Assembly: GCF_033115175.1 (NCBI RefSeq)
Contig: NC_084839.1
Coordinates: 38,859,501 to 38,923,500, forward strand
Direction of reading: 5' to 3'
From: Lepus europaeus
Lineage: Eukaryota > Chordata > Mammalia > Lagomorpha > Leporidae
Length of the DNA stretch: 64,000 nt
Numbering within the stretch: the stretch's first letter is position 1; every line of letters starts with the position of its first letter. The notes under the pieces were generated by a model. It worked only from the letters and a program-made list of their open reading frames with translations. It was not told the origin of the DNA and ran no database searches. Position numbers and translations under genes: made by a program. Shown one piece after another: positions 11,581 through 22,819 of the stretch.

Positions 11581-12576
11581 AAAATTGATTTTCTTACCAC
11601 CATTTATGGAACATCTACCTGTCTTCCTCATTGGTGAGACAGACAATGCCTATAATATACCAAGATCTCATATTTGAGCTCTGCCTTTATGGGCTCTTTG
11701 TTCTATTCCACTGAACTATTTCTTTATTCTGTATCAATATCTGCCACTTAATTACTCCAGACCTATAATACTTTGACTTATTCCTCTTCTTTTTCCAAAT
11801 TGGGTTTGTCACAGCTACTATTTCCCATATGAAGTTAAGAAGTGTTTGTCAAAAGGCTACAAAAAATTCTAAAGGGAATTTTTGTTAGGGCCTCATTAAA
11901 TTTGCACATTTTGAGATTACTGAGTCTCCCCTTCCATAAACATGGTTTATTCAGTTCTTATGTTGCCTTAAGGGTGTTTTTATAGTTTTTAAATGGTAGT
12001 TTGTTTTATTTCTAAGTACTTATCTGCCTTGCTAGTGTGAATGCTCTCTCTCATTGGTTTCTCTCGTTTTGTGTATGTTCTCATTGGTTAGTTCTCATTT
12101 AAAGAAATGTTTTTGGTTTCTTCATGTTGAGCTTGAATCCAGCTACCTCGCACAACATCCTTACCAGTTCGACTATTTTCCTGGTTGCTTAGGTTTTCTC
12201 GTACTCTTGTGTGACTGGGCCCACTGGCATCAGTAACCACCACAGGCATCCTGTCGTGTTCCTGACAAGGGTGGAGATGCTCCCAGGGTTGAACCCTCGA
12301 GAATGACGCCCTTCAGCAAGTTAAGAAGAGTCTTTGATTCCCAGTTTGCCAAGAACTTTGATCATGGATTAGTGCTGAGTTTTGCTGAATGCCTTTTCTG
12401 GATCTATTTAAATCATATGGTGTTTTTCCTTCAATCTGTTAATGTAGTGAATTAATTAGATTAATATACTTTCGAATGTTATCCTGAGATAAACCCTGCA
12501 TAGTCATGATGATTTTTTAAATTCAACACTGGATTTAATGGGCTAATGATTTAATTAGAAGTTTTGCATTTGTGTT

Positions 12577-12856
12577 TTTTTTTTTTTAACTTAAGATTTC
12601 ATTTATTTTATTTCAAAGGCAGAGTTATACAGAGAGGGAGAGCCAGATCTTCCATCCAACGAAGCCAGGAACTTCATCCAGGCCTCCCAAGTGGATGGCA
12701 GGGGATCAGGTACTTGAGCCACCCTCTGCTGCTTTCCCATGTCAATTAGTAGATAGCTGGATCAGAACTGGAGCCGCCAGGACTCGAACTGGCACTCACA
12801 TGGGTTGCCAGTGTCACAGGCAGCAGTTTTGCCTGCTACACCACAACATAGGCTCC
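12577..12856 (-). mobile_element. CSINE
   Basis: Reverse copy in the L1. Diverged TSD gcatttgtgttttt / gtatttgttttta. Confidence 0.88.
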
Positions 12857-12892
12857 TGTATTTGTTTTTAAATTGGACTTGAATTTTCTTTT

Positions 12893-13268
12893 TTTAAAAG
12901 ATTTATTTATTTATTTATTTATTTGAAAGTCAGAGCTGCACAGAGAGAGGAGGAGAGAGAGAGGGAGAGGGAGGGAGGGAGGGAGAGAGAGAGAGAGAGA
13001 AGTCTTCTATTCGCTGGCTCACTCCCCAATTCCCAATTGGCTGCAACAGCCAGAGCTGCGCCAATCCTTAGCCAGAGGCCAAGAGCTTCTTCCGGGTCTC
13101 CCACGTGGCTGCAGGGGCTCAAGGACTTGGGCCACCTTCCGCTGCTTCCCCAGGCCACAGCAGAGAGCTGGATCGGAAGTGAAGCAGCTGGGACTCGAAC
13201 CGGCACCCATATGGGATGCCAGCACGGCAAGCAGCAGCTCTACCCGCTACGCCACAGCGCCAGCCCCT
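12893..13268 (-). mobile_element. CSINE with (GA)n
   Basis: TSD gaattttctttt at 12881-12892 and 13269-13280. Purine-rich (GA/GGGA)n run at about 12940-13000. Confidence 0.95.
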
Positions 13269-13494
13269 GAATTTTCTTTTGTTGTACCCTCTTTATCCAG
13301 TTTTGGTATCAAGGTATATACTAGTTTCAGAAAAACAAGTTGAGTAACCGTTTCTTTTTTCCTGAGACAATTTGTATGACCCCAGGGTTATCTCTTTTTT
13401 TGGGAAACTGGGCCACAAAACTGTCTAGGCTGGTAGCCTCTGCATGGTGGGTGGGGGAATGAAGACAGTTTCAACTATCTTAACTATTCAGTTT

Positions 13495-13688
13495 TTTTTT
13501 TTTTTAATTTTTAAAGCTTTTATGACATTTTAGCATTTGGAAGAAACTTTTACAGCAAGAGTAGAAAGGTAGATTTGGAATCATGCATTTGAGCAAGTGG
13601 CAGACCCTAACAGGAAGTGGGCCTTCGGTGCAGTCCATTCTGGATCCAGAGCTGGTTGAGGGAGTGGCAGGGCGCTGCCCTGCCTTAA
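13495..13688 (-). mobile_element. Unidentified retrocopy (3' end of an mRNA?)
   Basis: The surrounding L1 text is split by about 190 bases that begin with a T13-14 run on the plus strand, i.e. an A tail on minus, with ATTAAA just upstream of it. Flanks aactattcagttt and aattatttagttt look like a diverged TSD. I do not recognise the parent transcript. Confidence 0.55.
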
Positions 13689-14030
13689 TTATTTAGTTTG
13701 TTTTATTAATCTGTTCTGTTTTTTCATTGCTTGTTGGATCCATTTTAGTAATTCATGTTTTTCTGGGAAATTATCCATTCTGCTAAGTTTTCAAGTTTAT
13801 TGGCACAGAACTGGTGGGAGTACTCTTTCATCCCTTGTCTGAACACAGGGAGCAGGGTCCCCTGTTCTAACACAGGGAACTGGATGCTTACAGAAGTGTT
13901 GAAAGCGCTGCAAGAGTGAGCTCCACTCTGGAACTAACCCTCCAGGGAGCTGCCACTGAGGACACCATCAGGAAAGTGGAGAACCAGACAACACCATCAA
14001 GACAACTGAGGTCCAGGACACACCGCCATT

Positions 14031-14830
14031 ATAAAGCAATGCACGACAAATAACTTTATACATACATCAATTCACACTTGTGGGTATATCTGTGGGAAAA
14101 ATTCTCAGAAGTGATATTGCTTGGTCAAAGGATATATGCATTTGTAATTCTGACAAAAATTGAAGAGTCTATAAAATTGAACCAGTCTATACTCCCACCC
14201 TGTTTCTCCCAAAGCTTCATGTAAAGGGTGTATTTTAAACTTTTGATTTTTTGACAATTTGATAGATGAAAAATGCTATCTCAGTCTACATTTAATTTCC
14301 ATTTCACTTATTCTGAATTTTTGGCATATTTTCAAGTATTTAAGGGAATTAGTATTTTCTATGTGAACTGTCTCTTCATATCTCTTGCTCATTTTTCTGT
14401 TTGATTATTATCAATTACTATGAGGCCTTATAGATATTAGAGGGACTGGTCTTTGGGGATGTTAAGTTGCAAGTGTTTTGGGTTTTTAGTTTTTCACTCA
14501 GCTTTTGACCTGCTTGGCTAATGATGGCTTCTTTCTTTCCTTTTGCTATGCAGAACTTTCTAGTCAAAGTTGTAAGGGTCCCTTTATGCCATGGTTATGA
14601 AGGAATTCTGTTTCCTTCTAAAATTTTTATGGGTTTATGCTGTACTTTTAACTGTAACCTTTAGCCATTTGGAATTTCTGTTGTGCATGTTTTGTGGCAA
14701 AAAGCCATTCCACTCCCCCACTCTCACCCCCAGATGGCTTCCTGTTTCAGGATACCTTTGAATAGTTTATTTTTTTTTCCCACTGATTTGAGATAGTCCT
14801 TTTAACTCTTAAATATCTTATGTACTTAAG
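14031..14830 (-). mobile_element. Second old LINE-1 3' fragment, antisense
   Basis: AT-rich text typical of old mammalian L1 3' regions in reverse (aattctcagaagtgatattgc, tgccatggttatgaagg, ttcccactgatttgagat). It is out of order relative to the copy at 11-13.8 kb, so it is a separate insertion. 13801-14030 between them is unassigned. Confidence 0.6.
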
Positions 14831-14837
14831 ATTTTTA

Positions 14838-15139
14838 GAGGCTGGGGCTGTGGAGTAGTAGGTTAAGCCTCCTCCTACAGTGCCAGCATCAATATGGGCA
14901 CCAGTTTGTGTCCTGGCTGTTCCACTTCTAATCCAGCTCCCTGCTAATGAACTTGGGAAAGCAGAAGATGGCCAAGTGCTTGGGCCCCTGCACCCACGTG
15001 GGAGACCCAGAAGAAGCTTCTGGCTCTTGGCTTCAGATCAGCTTAGCTCTGGCCTTTGCAGCCATTTGGGGAGTGAACCAGTGGATGGAGGACCTTTCTC
15101 TCTCTCCCTCTGACTAAAACTACCTCTCAAATAAATAAA
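14838..15139 (+). mobile_element. CSINE
   Basis: Starts gaggctggggctgtggag; ends ctctcaaataaataaatac, where the next element begins. Confidence 0.9.
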
Positions 15140-15185
15140 TACTTTTTATTTATTTGAGAGGTAGAGTTTTACACAGAGAGAGAAG

Positions 15186-15230
<45 letters not shown>

Positions 15231-15487
15231 CTTCCATCCACAGATACATTCTCCAACTGGTCTCAACAGCTGGAGCTGTGCCAATCTGAAGCCAAGAGCC
15301 AGGAGCTTCTTCCAGGTCTCCCACATGGGTGCAGGGGCCCAAGAACTTGGACCATTCTCTACTGCTTTCCCAGGCCACAGCAGGAAGCGGGATCAGAAGA
15401 GGAGCAGCCAGGACTCAAACCAACGCCCATATGGGATGGTGGCACTGCAGACAGAAGCTTTACCCACTATGCCACAGTGCTGGTCCC
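15140..15487 (-). mobile_element. CSINE, tail to tail with previous
   Basis: Reverse copy abutting the tail of the plus-strand copy; (GA)n at 15196-15228; ends ccacagtgctggtcccaata. Confidence 0.92.
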
Positions 15488-15520
15488 AATAAATAAAATC
15501 TTTTTAAAAAAAATTAAAGA

Positions 15521-15872
15521 GGGCTGGCACCGTGGCTCACTTGGCTAATCCTCTGCCTGTGGCGCTGGCACCCAGGGTTCTAGTCCCTGTTGGGGTGCCG
15601 GGTACTAATCGCGGTTGCTCCTCTTCCAGTCCAGCTCTTTGCTGTGGCCTGAGAGGGCAGTGGAGGATGGCCCAAGTGCTTGGGTCCTGTACCCACATGG
15701 GAGACCAGGAGGAAGCACCTGGCTCCTGGCTTCAGATCGTCGCAACACCAGTCGTAGTGGCCATTAGGGGAGTGGGGGAGTAAACCAATGGAGGGAAGAC
15801 CTTTCTCTCTGTCTCTCTATAACTCTCTGTCTCTCTCACTGTCTAACTTTGCCTGTCAAAATTTTTTTTTAA
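15521..15872 (+). mobile_element. CSINE2
   Basis: Starts gagggctggcaccgtggctc, ends tttgcctgtcaaaa. Confidence 0.92.
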
Positions 15873-16481
15873 ATTTTTAAAAATTAAAGATTTTTAAAAA
15901 TTTTTCTACTCCACTTTATGATTTGTGTTGACTCATTCATCAGTACTCCACAGTTTTCACTTGAGAGTTTGTGAGTTCTAAGATCTTTAGTGTTAATTCC
16001 CCTTCATTGATCTACGGTTTCAATTTCCCTCATTGTTCCTGTTTATTTTCTCTTATGAATATTAGAATTAGTATGTAAGTTCTAAAGAAGCAAGCATTTT
16101 TCTTGCTCCTCCATTACATGTATTTCAACTACTTGTGCTAAGAAACCTGTTATTCTGATTGTCATTCCTTTGTAGATAATGTCTTTTCCCCCTTAATAGC
16201 TTTTAAGATGATTCTCTTTATTCCTAATGTTTCATCATTTCACTGCAAAGTTATAAATGCAGTTTCGTTTTTTTTTTTTTTCCTTAATTTTTTTGTCATC
16301 TGCCTCAGAATTCAGTATTACATCCTGATAATTTCTGTCATTTCCCTTCCTTGGAAAGTACGAAGTGATTCTGTCTTCCAGTATTGCCGTCTTTTCTCTT
16401 CATATTACTCCCCTCTGGGGATGCTCATGGGCTAAAGTTTCTCAAGCTGTCCTCCACTCCCTTAACTGATCGACTGACTTT
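15873..16481. other. AT-rich DNA, possibly old L1
   Basis: No coding signal. Text such as tcatcagtactccacag could be decayed antisense L1, but I cannot confirm it. Confidence 0.35.
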
Positions 16482-16496
16482 CTGCTCTGTACTCTT

Positions 16497-16832
16497 TTTT
16501 TTTTTTTGACAGGCAGAGTGGACAGTGAGAGAGAGAGAGACAGAAAGGTCTTCCTTTTCTGTTGGTTCACCCCCCAATGGCTGCTGCAGCCAGCACACTG
16601 TAGCCAGCGCACCGTGCTGATCTGAAGGCAGGAGCCAGGTGCTTCTCTTGGTCTCCCATGCGGGTGCAGGGCCCAAGCACTTGGGCCATCCTCCACTGCA
16701 CTCCCGGGCCACAGCAGAGAGCTGACCTGGAAGAGGGGCAACCGGGACAGAATCCAGCGCCCTGACCCGGACTAGAACCCAGCGTGCCAGCGCCACAGGC
16801 AGAGGATTAGCCTAGTGAGCCGTGGCGCTGGC
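16497..16832 (-). mobile_element. CSINE2, duplication-bearing, left arm of an inverted pair
   Basis: Perfect 15-bp TSD ctgctctgtactctt at 16482-16496 and 16833-16847. Confidence 0.97.
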
Positions 16833-16860
16833 CTGCTCTGTACTCTTAAGACTACTCCTC

Positions 16861-17201
16861 GGCCGGTGCCGTGGCTCACTAGGCTAATCCTCCGCCTTGC
16901 GGTGTCAGCACACCAGGTTCTAGTCCTGGTTGGGGCGCCAGATTCTATCCCGGTTGCCCCTCTTCCAGGCCAGCTCTCTGCTATGACCGGGGAAGGCAGT
17001 GGAGGATGGCCCAAGTCCTTGGGCCCTGCACATTCATGGGAGACCAGGAGAAGCACCTGGCTCCTGCCTTCGGATCAGTGTGGTGTGCCGGCCGCAGAGC
17101 GCCAGCCGTGGCGGCCATTGGAGGGTGAACCAACGGCAAAGGAAGACCTTTCTCTCTGTCTCTCTCTCTCACTCTCCACTCTGCCTGTCAAAAAAAAAAA
17201 A
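16861..17201 (+). mobile_element. CSINE2, duplication-bearing, right arm of an inverted pair
   Basis: Starts ggccggtgccgtggctcac, ends ctgcctgtcaaaaaaa. Head to head with the copy ending at 16832, only 28 bases apart. Confidence 0.95.
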
Positions 17202-17236
17202 TATTAATCAAAACTTCAGCAGAAAAACAGCCAGGA

Positions 17237-17845
17237 GGGGCCAGTGCTATAGCATAGTAGGTGATTGAATCTATGGCGCTGGCATCCCATATGGGCTCTG
17301 GTTCAAGTCTTGGCTGCTCCAGTTTTTTTTTTTTTTTTTTAACTTGACAGGTAGAGTTATAGACAGTGAGAGAGAGACAGAGAGAAAGGTCTTCCTTCCG
17401 TTGGTTCACTCTCCAAATGGCTGTTGCGCTAATCCGAAGCCAGGAGCCAGGTGCTTCTTCCTGGTTTCCTATGCAGGTGCAGGGGCCCAAGCACTTGGGC
17501 TATCTTCCACTGCCTTCCAGGGCCACAGCAGAGAGTTGGACTGGAAGAGGAGCAACTGGGACTAGAACCCGGCGCCCATATGGGATGCCGGCACTGCAGG
17601 CAGAGGATTAATCAAGTTGCCACGGCACCGGCCCCCTGCTTCACTTCTGATCTAGCTCCTTGTTAATGCCCCTGGGAAAGCAGTAGAGTATGGCCCAACT
17701 TGGGCCCCTGCACCCATGTGCAAGACCCGAAAGAAGCTCCTGGCTTTGGATGAGCCCAGCTCCGGCCGTTGTGGCCATTTGGGGAAGTGAACCAGCAGAT
17801 GGAAGATCTTTTTGGTCTCTCCCTCTCTGTAACTCAATGGATGGA
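17237..17845 (+). mobile_element. CSINE host split by a CSINE2
   Basis: The older host runs 17237-17321 and resumes at 17636. The insert is listed separately. The sequence ctgctcca/ctgcttca occurs on both sides, as expected of a target-site duplication. Confidence 0.92.
17322..17635 (-). mobile_element. CSINE2 nested in a CSINE
   Basis: T-run tail at 17323-17340, 5' end ggcaccggcc at about 17633; opposite orientation to its host. Confidence 0.93.
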
Positions 17846-17902
17846 TGGATGGATGGAAGGAAGGAAGGAAGGAAGGGAGTGAGGGAGCGAAGGAGGGAGC
17901 AG
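17836..17902. repeat. (ATGG)n(AAGG)n microsatellite
   Basis: Tetranucleotide tract grown at the 3' end of the preceding SINE. Confidence 0.9.
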
Positions 17903-18282
17903 AGAGAACCAGGAAAGCTTCCCCAAGTCCTCTCCTCCACAATGCTCCTGCTCATTCCTCTCATTAACATGGGCCATCTCATTAGAGTCTCAGTGGAAAA
18001 CCATTAGGCATTACAGCCCAATTTGGTTCTAACTTCCGTTTGTTTCCTGATATTAAAATACTCTCAAAGGGCATGCTTCAGTTAATGAGGTAAAAAGCCT
18101 GCCCTGACACAACCCCAGGAACCTCAGTTCCTCATTAATGGTGTAAATGGCTGGAATTAAAATGTCTCAAGCCCGAGGAGGTTATGTTGAGAAATGTCTA
18201 TCTTTTTTACTTTTATTTTCTAATTCCACATTCCATTTTTTCCACAAACTTTTTGAAGTTCCCTCATTAAAAATTTTAAAGA
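17903..18282. other. Non-repeat DNA
   Basis: Nothing recognised. Confidence 0.35.
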
Positions 18283-18289
18283 TTTTTGT

Positions 18290-18507
18290 TTTTTGACAGG
18301 GAGAGTTAGACAGTGAGAGAGAGAGACAGAGAGAAAGGTCTTCCTTCCATTGGTTCACCCTCCAATGGCCGCTGCGGCCAGCGCGCTGTGCCGATCCGAA
18401 GCCAGGAGCCAGGTGCTTCTTCCTGGTCTCCCATGCGGGTGCAGGGCCCAAGCACTTGGGCCATCCTCCACTGCCTTCCTGGGCCACAGCAGAGAGCTGG
18501 ACTGGAA
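18290..18507 (-). mobile_element. CSINE2, 5' truncated
   Basis: Tail side at 18290 (ttttgacagggagag); stops within the element at gagctggactgg. TSD aagattttt on both sides. Classic 5' truncation. Confidence 0.92.
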
Positions 18508-18721
18508 GATTTTTTTAAAGAGTCTTTTGAGCTGGTTTTTTATTTCTATTTCTTGATATAAATTCTCCTATTGATTACCTTAATAACACAATGTAGGGCA
18601 AGATTTTAAGGGCCAGACTTCCTCAAGTGTTCAGTAACTTACGTCGGAGGGCTGATCTGGGGAATTTTTAACTTGCTTGTGCCTTTTCCTGACAAATGTC
18701 TCCTCTGATGCTGTGAACCAG

Positions 18722-19037
18722 CCTGTGCAGGTGCTAGGGCCTCCCGTTCAGCTCCATCTGGCCGCAGGGCAATGCCAACATCCTATTTGGGTGCCAGTTC
18801 AAGTCCCCGCTGCTCCACTTACAATCCAACTCCTTGCTAATGGGCCTGGGAAAGCATCAGAGGATGGCCCAAGTGCTTGCGCCCCTGCACTCACATGGGA
18901 AACCAAGATGAAGTTCCTGGATCCTTGTGTGGCCCAGCCCTGGCCACTGCAGTCATTTGGGAGTGAACCAGTGGATGAAAGATCTCTCCTTCTCTGTCTC
19001 TCCTTCTAACTCTTTTAAATAAGTAAATAAATCTTTA
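18722..19037 (+). mobile_element. CSINE, 5' end diverged
   Basis: Clear from ccaacatcctatttggg to aaataagtaaataaatcttt. Confidence 0.85.
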
Positions 19038-19491
19038 AAACAATATATTTTTAGAAGATTTGGAGTTATTGCTGCATAACTTAGTCCAAAATGACTGATA
19101 CAAACTACAAGCTATCAAATCTAACTACATGTTTATCATATATCATTTCTAGGTGTTTAATGTATAATAGAAAATTATTAACTGTGCTTTTCCTTGTTAT
19201 TGTTATAAAAAACATACTACATAAATTTTAAACATTTTGTGTGAAAATATGAGTGACATTAAGTACATTCACAATGTTGTACAACTAGAACTTTCCCAAC
19301 ATTCCAAATAGAAACTCTGCACCCATCACACAGTAATGCCCCACCCCCCTCAACATAAGTGGAATCATACAATATTTACCTTTGCAACTAAAATATCCTC
19401 TTGGGGGCCAGTGTTCTGGTGCAGCAAGTTAAGCCACCGCTTACGATGCCGACATCCCACACTGGAGTGCTGGTTTGCATCTTGGCAACTC

Positions 19492-20330
19492 CTTTTCTTG
19501 AGGGGATACCAAATTCCTTTACTTGAAGGAATGGTACAAATAAAGTATGCAAGTGGATGTTTTGGTACAACGTATAGAAAAGGTAGGTAGCCCCAACATG
19601 CACGCACGGCCTCAGTGCACAACCAGGGAAACTGCACCTGGCTATGGAGACGCTAGCCTAAGGCTTTAAGCTCTCGTTATCACTGTGTCCCAGGGTGTGT
19701 CTGTGTAAGACGCTCTGCCATGCCAGATGCAGGGGCTCCCATCGTGCACCAGTTGGTTACGTGGTCACCCAGTTCTTTGATGGGCTTCCCTCGCTCACTC
19801 AGGTAATGAGACTCAATGAAGTCACACAAACGAGGGTCATTTTTGTCAGTGGCCAGTTTGTACAGTTCCAGTAATGACTGACTCATACTGTTTTCCAAGT
19901 GCAATGCACACTCCATTGCATTTCGCCTGCTTTTCCAGTCATCACAGTCTGATTCCCTGATGTCCTAAAGGCAGACTCGGGCCCTCACGGGTTCTGCAGC
20001 TTCATCAGTTTCTCAGCGTGTTCCCTCTCCTGAGATTTGCGGAGAAGACTGTGGAGAAGAACTTTGCACAAAGTTCTTCAAGGCATATCATCACGGTCAA
20101 AGTAGTAAGACACGGACAGGCAGATACAAGCAGCGTAGAGCTCCGGGTTGGTCTGGCTGCTGATGGCGGCCTCCACGTCCTGGTGCACCTGAGAAGGGGA
20201 TATGGTCGTCATGGCAAGCGGGTGAGAGGTGGCAAGGGCCTGGGGCGGTCCGAGGGCTGGCTCTGAGTGGCCGGGGCGGGGGTCAAGCACTGGTTCAGTC
20301 CAAGCAGTGTTGAAGCAGGAAACCTCGGTG
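19492..20330 (-). pseudogene. FTH1 (pseudogene): FTH1 processed pseudogene (ferritin heavy chain)
   Basis: This is a decayed intronless copy of ferritin heavy chain mRNA. The start codon is at 20212-20210, followed by a recognisable N-terminus ([12 protein letters not shown]) and the ferroxidase-helix text SYYFDRDD; a frameshift then gives a premature stop. The middle (EREHAEKLMKLQN in broken frame) and the C-terminal part ([20 protein letters not shown], then [19 protein letters not shown], then KELGDHVTN) follow to about 19680, where another frameshift destroys the end. The 3' UTR is still readable down to a degenerate AAGTAAA signal near 19510. Functional ferritin H is about 183 residues and stores iron in the cytosol; this copy cannot encode it. 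The insertion lies within a C repeat, which resumes at about 20333. Confidence 0.95.
20292..20324 (-). other. Fossil iron-responsive element in the FTH1 pseudogene 5' UTR
   Basis: Read on the minus strand, this 33-base segment is the ferritin IRE stem-loop. The upper stem UUCAA/UUGGA still pairs, but the apical loop reads CACUGC where a working element reads CAGUGN. It is a retrocopied, probably inactive remnant. Confidence 0.8.
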
Positions 20331-20596
20331 ACCGGCTGCTCTACTTCTGATCCAGCTTCCTGCAAATGTATCTGGGAAGGTAGCAAAAGACGGCCCAGGG
20401 ACCTGGGCCCCTATCACCCATGTGGAAGGCCAGGATGGATTTCCTGGCTCCTGGCTTTGGCCTGACCCAGGCCTGGCTGTTTTGGCCAGTTGGGGAGTGA
20501 ACCAGAGGATGGAAGCTCTCTTGTTCTCTCTTTCTCTTCCCCTCTCTCTCTCTCATTCTGCCCTTCATGAACAAATCTTTTTAAAACTCCTTTCAG

Positions 20597-20850
20597 GGAC
20601 TGGTACTTGCACTAGCAGTTAAGATGCTGGCTAAGACACTGCACCCTGTGTGGAGATACCCAGCCTTATCACAGGGCTCTGGCTCCTGACTCCAGCTTCC
20701 TGCTAATGCAGATGCTCAGAGGCAGGGGTGATGGCTCAATCATCGGTTCCCTGGCACTCCTGTGGGAGACCTGGTTTGAGGCCCAGGCCCAGCCATGGCC
20801 GTTACAGGCATTCGGGGAGTGAACTGGCAGATGGAAGTCCTCCACGCAAA
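20597..20850 (+). mobile_element. Old CSINE
   Basis: Diverged copy: agggactggtacttgcact to ctggcagatggaagtcc. Confidence 0.75.
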
Positions 20851-21252
20851 GGAATTTCTAAGTATCTACAGAATTTCCTTTGACATTTGGCTTATTTGAC
20901 TTAGCATGTTTTTAAGGTTCATCCATGTTGTACCAAGTATTAGAATTCTATTCCCTTTAAAGGTCAAATAATGTTCCATCAAATGTTGTGACCCACATTT
21001 TGTTTATCCATTCATCTGTTGATAGACATGAGGGCTGTTTCCATATTTCTGCTACTGTCACCTTTGCTTTCTTGATCTATAAGTAGCTGAAAAAGATCTA
21101 GAATTACACAACCAACTGCTTGTGTGTTAGACTCAATTTAGAATAATGAAATCTTTTATTCTTCATTACATATATTACTATAGTATTTAAGCATGCTATA
21201 TTAACTTTATGCAATGTTAAGAACTAATTAAGTATTTTAAAAATAAATGTTT

Positions 21253-21535
21253 CCTGGGGCAAGCATTTGGTGTTACAATTAAGCTGCCACTTGGGACACT
21301 CACATCCCACTATCTAAGTGCCTGAGATAAAGACCAGGCCCTAGCTCCTGAATCCAACTTCCTGCTAATGCACACCTTGGGAGGCAGTAGTGATGGTTCA
21401 AATGGTTGGGTCCCTGCCACCCATGTGGGAGACCTGGATTGAGTTCCTGGCTCAGCCATCGTAGACATCAGGGAATTGAACCAGCAGATGGGAGAGCTCT
21501 CTGTTTCGTAAATAAATAGATTAAGGAAAAAAGAA
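21253..21535 (+). mobile_element. Old CSINE
   Basis: ctggggcaagcatttggtgt to gtaaataaatagatt. Confidence 0.82.
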
Positions 21536-21545
21536 ATGTACCTTG

Positions 21546-22158
21546 AGAACAAGCATTTAGCATAGTGGTAAAGACATTCACCACAGGGCCGGCGCTGTGG
21601 CTCACTTGGTTAATCCTCCATCTGCAGCGTCGGCATCCCATATAGGTGCTGGGGTCTAGTCCCGGCTGCTCCTCTTCCAGTCCAGCTCTCTGCTGTGGTC
21701 TGGGAGGGCAGTGGAGGATGGCCCAAGTGCTTGGGCCCCTGTACCCACATGGGAGACCAGGAGGAAGCACCTGGCTCCTGGCTTTGGATCAGCGCAGCGC
21801 CAGCCGTAGTGGCCATTAGGGAAATGAACCAACGGAAGGAAGACCTTTCTGTCTCTCTCTCACCGTCTATAACTCTACCTGTTTAAAAAAAAAAAAATTC
21901 ACCCCACATCAGAGTACTGGGTTTGATTTTTGGCTCTGGCTCCTGATTCCAGCTTCCTGCCAATGTAGACCCTGGGTGGCAGAGGTGATGGCTCAACTAA
22001 TTGGGTTCCTGCCGTTCACATGGGAGTCCTGGATTGAATTCCCAACTCCCAATTTTGGCCCTGGTCTAATCCCAACCATTGTGGGCATTTGGGGACTAGA
22101 CCAGTAGATAGGATCTCGATCTCTAACTGCCTCTGTCTCTCCGAAATAAACAAAAAAA
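21546..22158 (+). mobile_element. Old CSINE host split by a CSINE2
   Basis: 5' part 21546-21585 (acaagcatttagcatagtgg), 3' part 21897-22158 (cagagtactgggtttgat to cgaaataaacaaaaa). Confidence 0.88.
21586..21896 (+). mobile_element. CSINE2 nested in old CSINE
   Basis: TSD attcaccaca (21576-21585) / attcaccccaca (21897-21908). Same orientation as its host. Confidence 0.95.
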
Positions 22159-22248
22159 TGCTACCTCTTGATCAGAAGTAGGATGCACAAATAATGAATC
22201 ACTACAATATGTGGGTTTTTTACATTATAATTAAAAATATGCACTATA

Positions 22249-22550
22249 AGGGCTGGTGTTGTGGTGTAACAGGTTAAGCCACTGCCTGCAGTATCACCAT
22301 CCCATATGGGTATCTGTTTGAGTCCAGGCTGCTCCACTTCCAATCCAGCTCCTTGCTAATGTTCTGGAAAAGCAGCAGAGGGTGGCCCAGGTTCTTGGAC
22401 CCTTGGATCCCTGTGGGAGACCCAGATAAAATTCATGGTTCCTGGCTTCGGCCTGGCCAAGCCCTGGCCATTGCGGCCACTTGGGAAGTGAACCAGCAAA
22501 TGGAAGATCATTCTCTCTCTGTTAACTCTACCTTTCAAATAAATAAATCT
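22249..22550 (+). mobile_element. CSINE
   Basis: gggctggtgttgtggtgta to acctttcaaataaataaatc. Confidence 0.9.
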
Positions 22551-22819
22551 AAAACAAATACATACCATAAACTTTACCATCTTAACCATTTTTAACTATG
22601 CATATAAATGTGGATTTTTTAATTACTGGAGAAAGTTTAGGCTGGTTCTACTAGTAGTAAGTCACAGAATTTACATAAATGAAAAAGCTACTGAAAAATT
22701 AAGATTGTGCCATGGGAAGCTGTATATGACTAAAGGAGACATCTGTACATAATACTATTTTCTCCTTTTAATTACCCTAGTCTTTTGTATCAAACTTTAT
22801 GGCTCATAAAGACCAATGA

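Larger units (their letters stand above)
11105..13800 (-). mobile_element. LINE-1 remnant (ORF2/3' region), antisense, SINE-interrupted
   Basis: Between SINEs the sequence reads as reverse-complement L1 ORF2, for example ttcaatctgttaatgtagtg, gagataaaccctgcatag and tggcacagaactggtggg. The reading frames are broken. Interruptions are the SINEs at 11262, 12577 and 12893 and an unknown retrocopy at 13495. Confidence 0.75.
19403..20585 (+). mobile_element. CSINE host split by the FTH1 pseudogene
   Basis: 5' part 19403-19491 (gggggccagtgttctggtgc ... tcttggcaactcc) and 3' part 20333-20585 (cggctgctctacttctgatc ... catgaacaaatcttt). The junction text ggcaactccttttct / ggctgctctacttct may be a decayed TSD. 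Confidence 0.9.
19180..21080 (-). mobile_element. Old LINE-1 3' end (antisense), split by SINEs and FTH1 pseudogene
   Basis: Left part 19180-19402 (gacattaagtacattcacaa, gtggaatcatacaatattt) continues at about 20852-21080 (ttatttgacttagcatg, aggttcatccatgttg, ttgtttatccattcatctg). These are consecutive segments of an L1M 3' region, separated by a SINE carrying FTH1 and by a second old SINE. Confidence 0.8.

Noticed and set aside
12893-13268. Regularly spaced similar units considered as a CRISPR-like or satellite array
   Set aside because: Spacing is irregular, orientation varies and each unit has its own TSD, as for dispersed SINEs.
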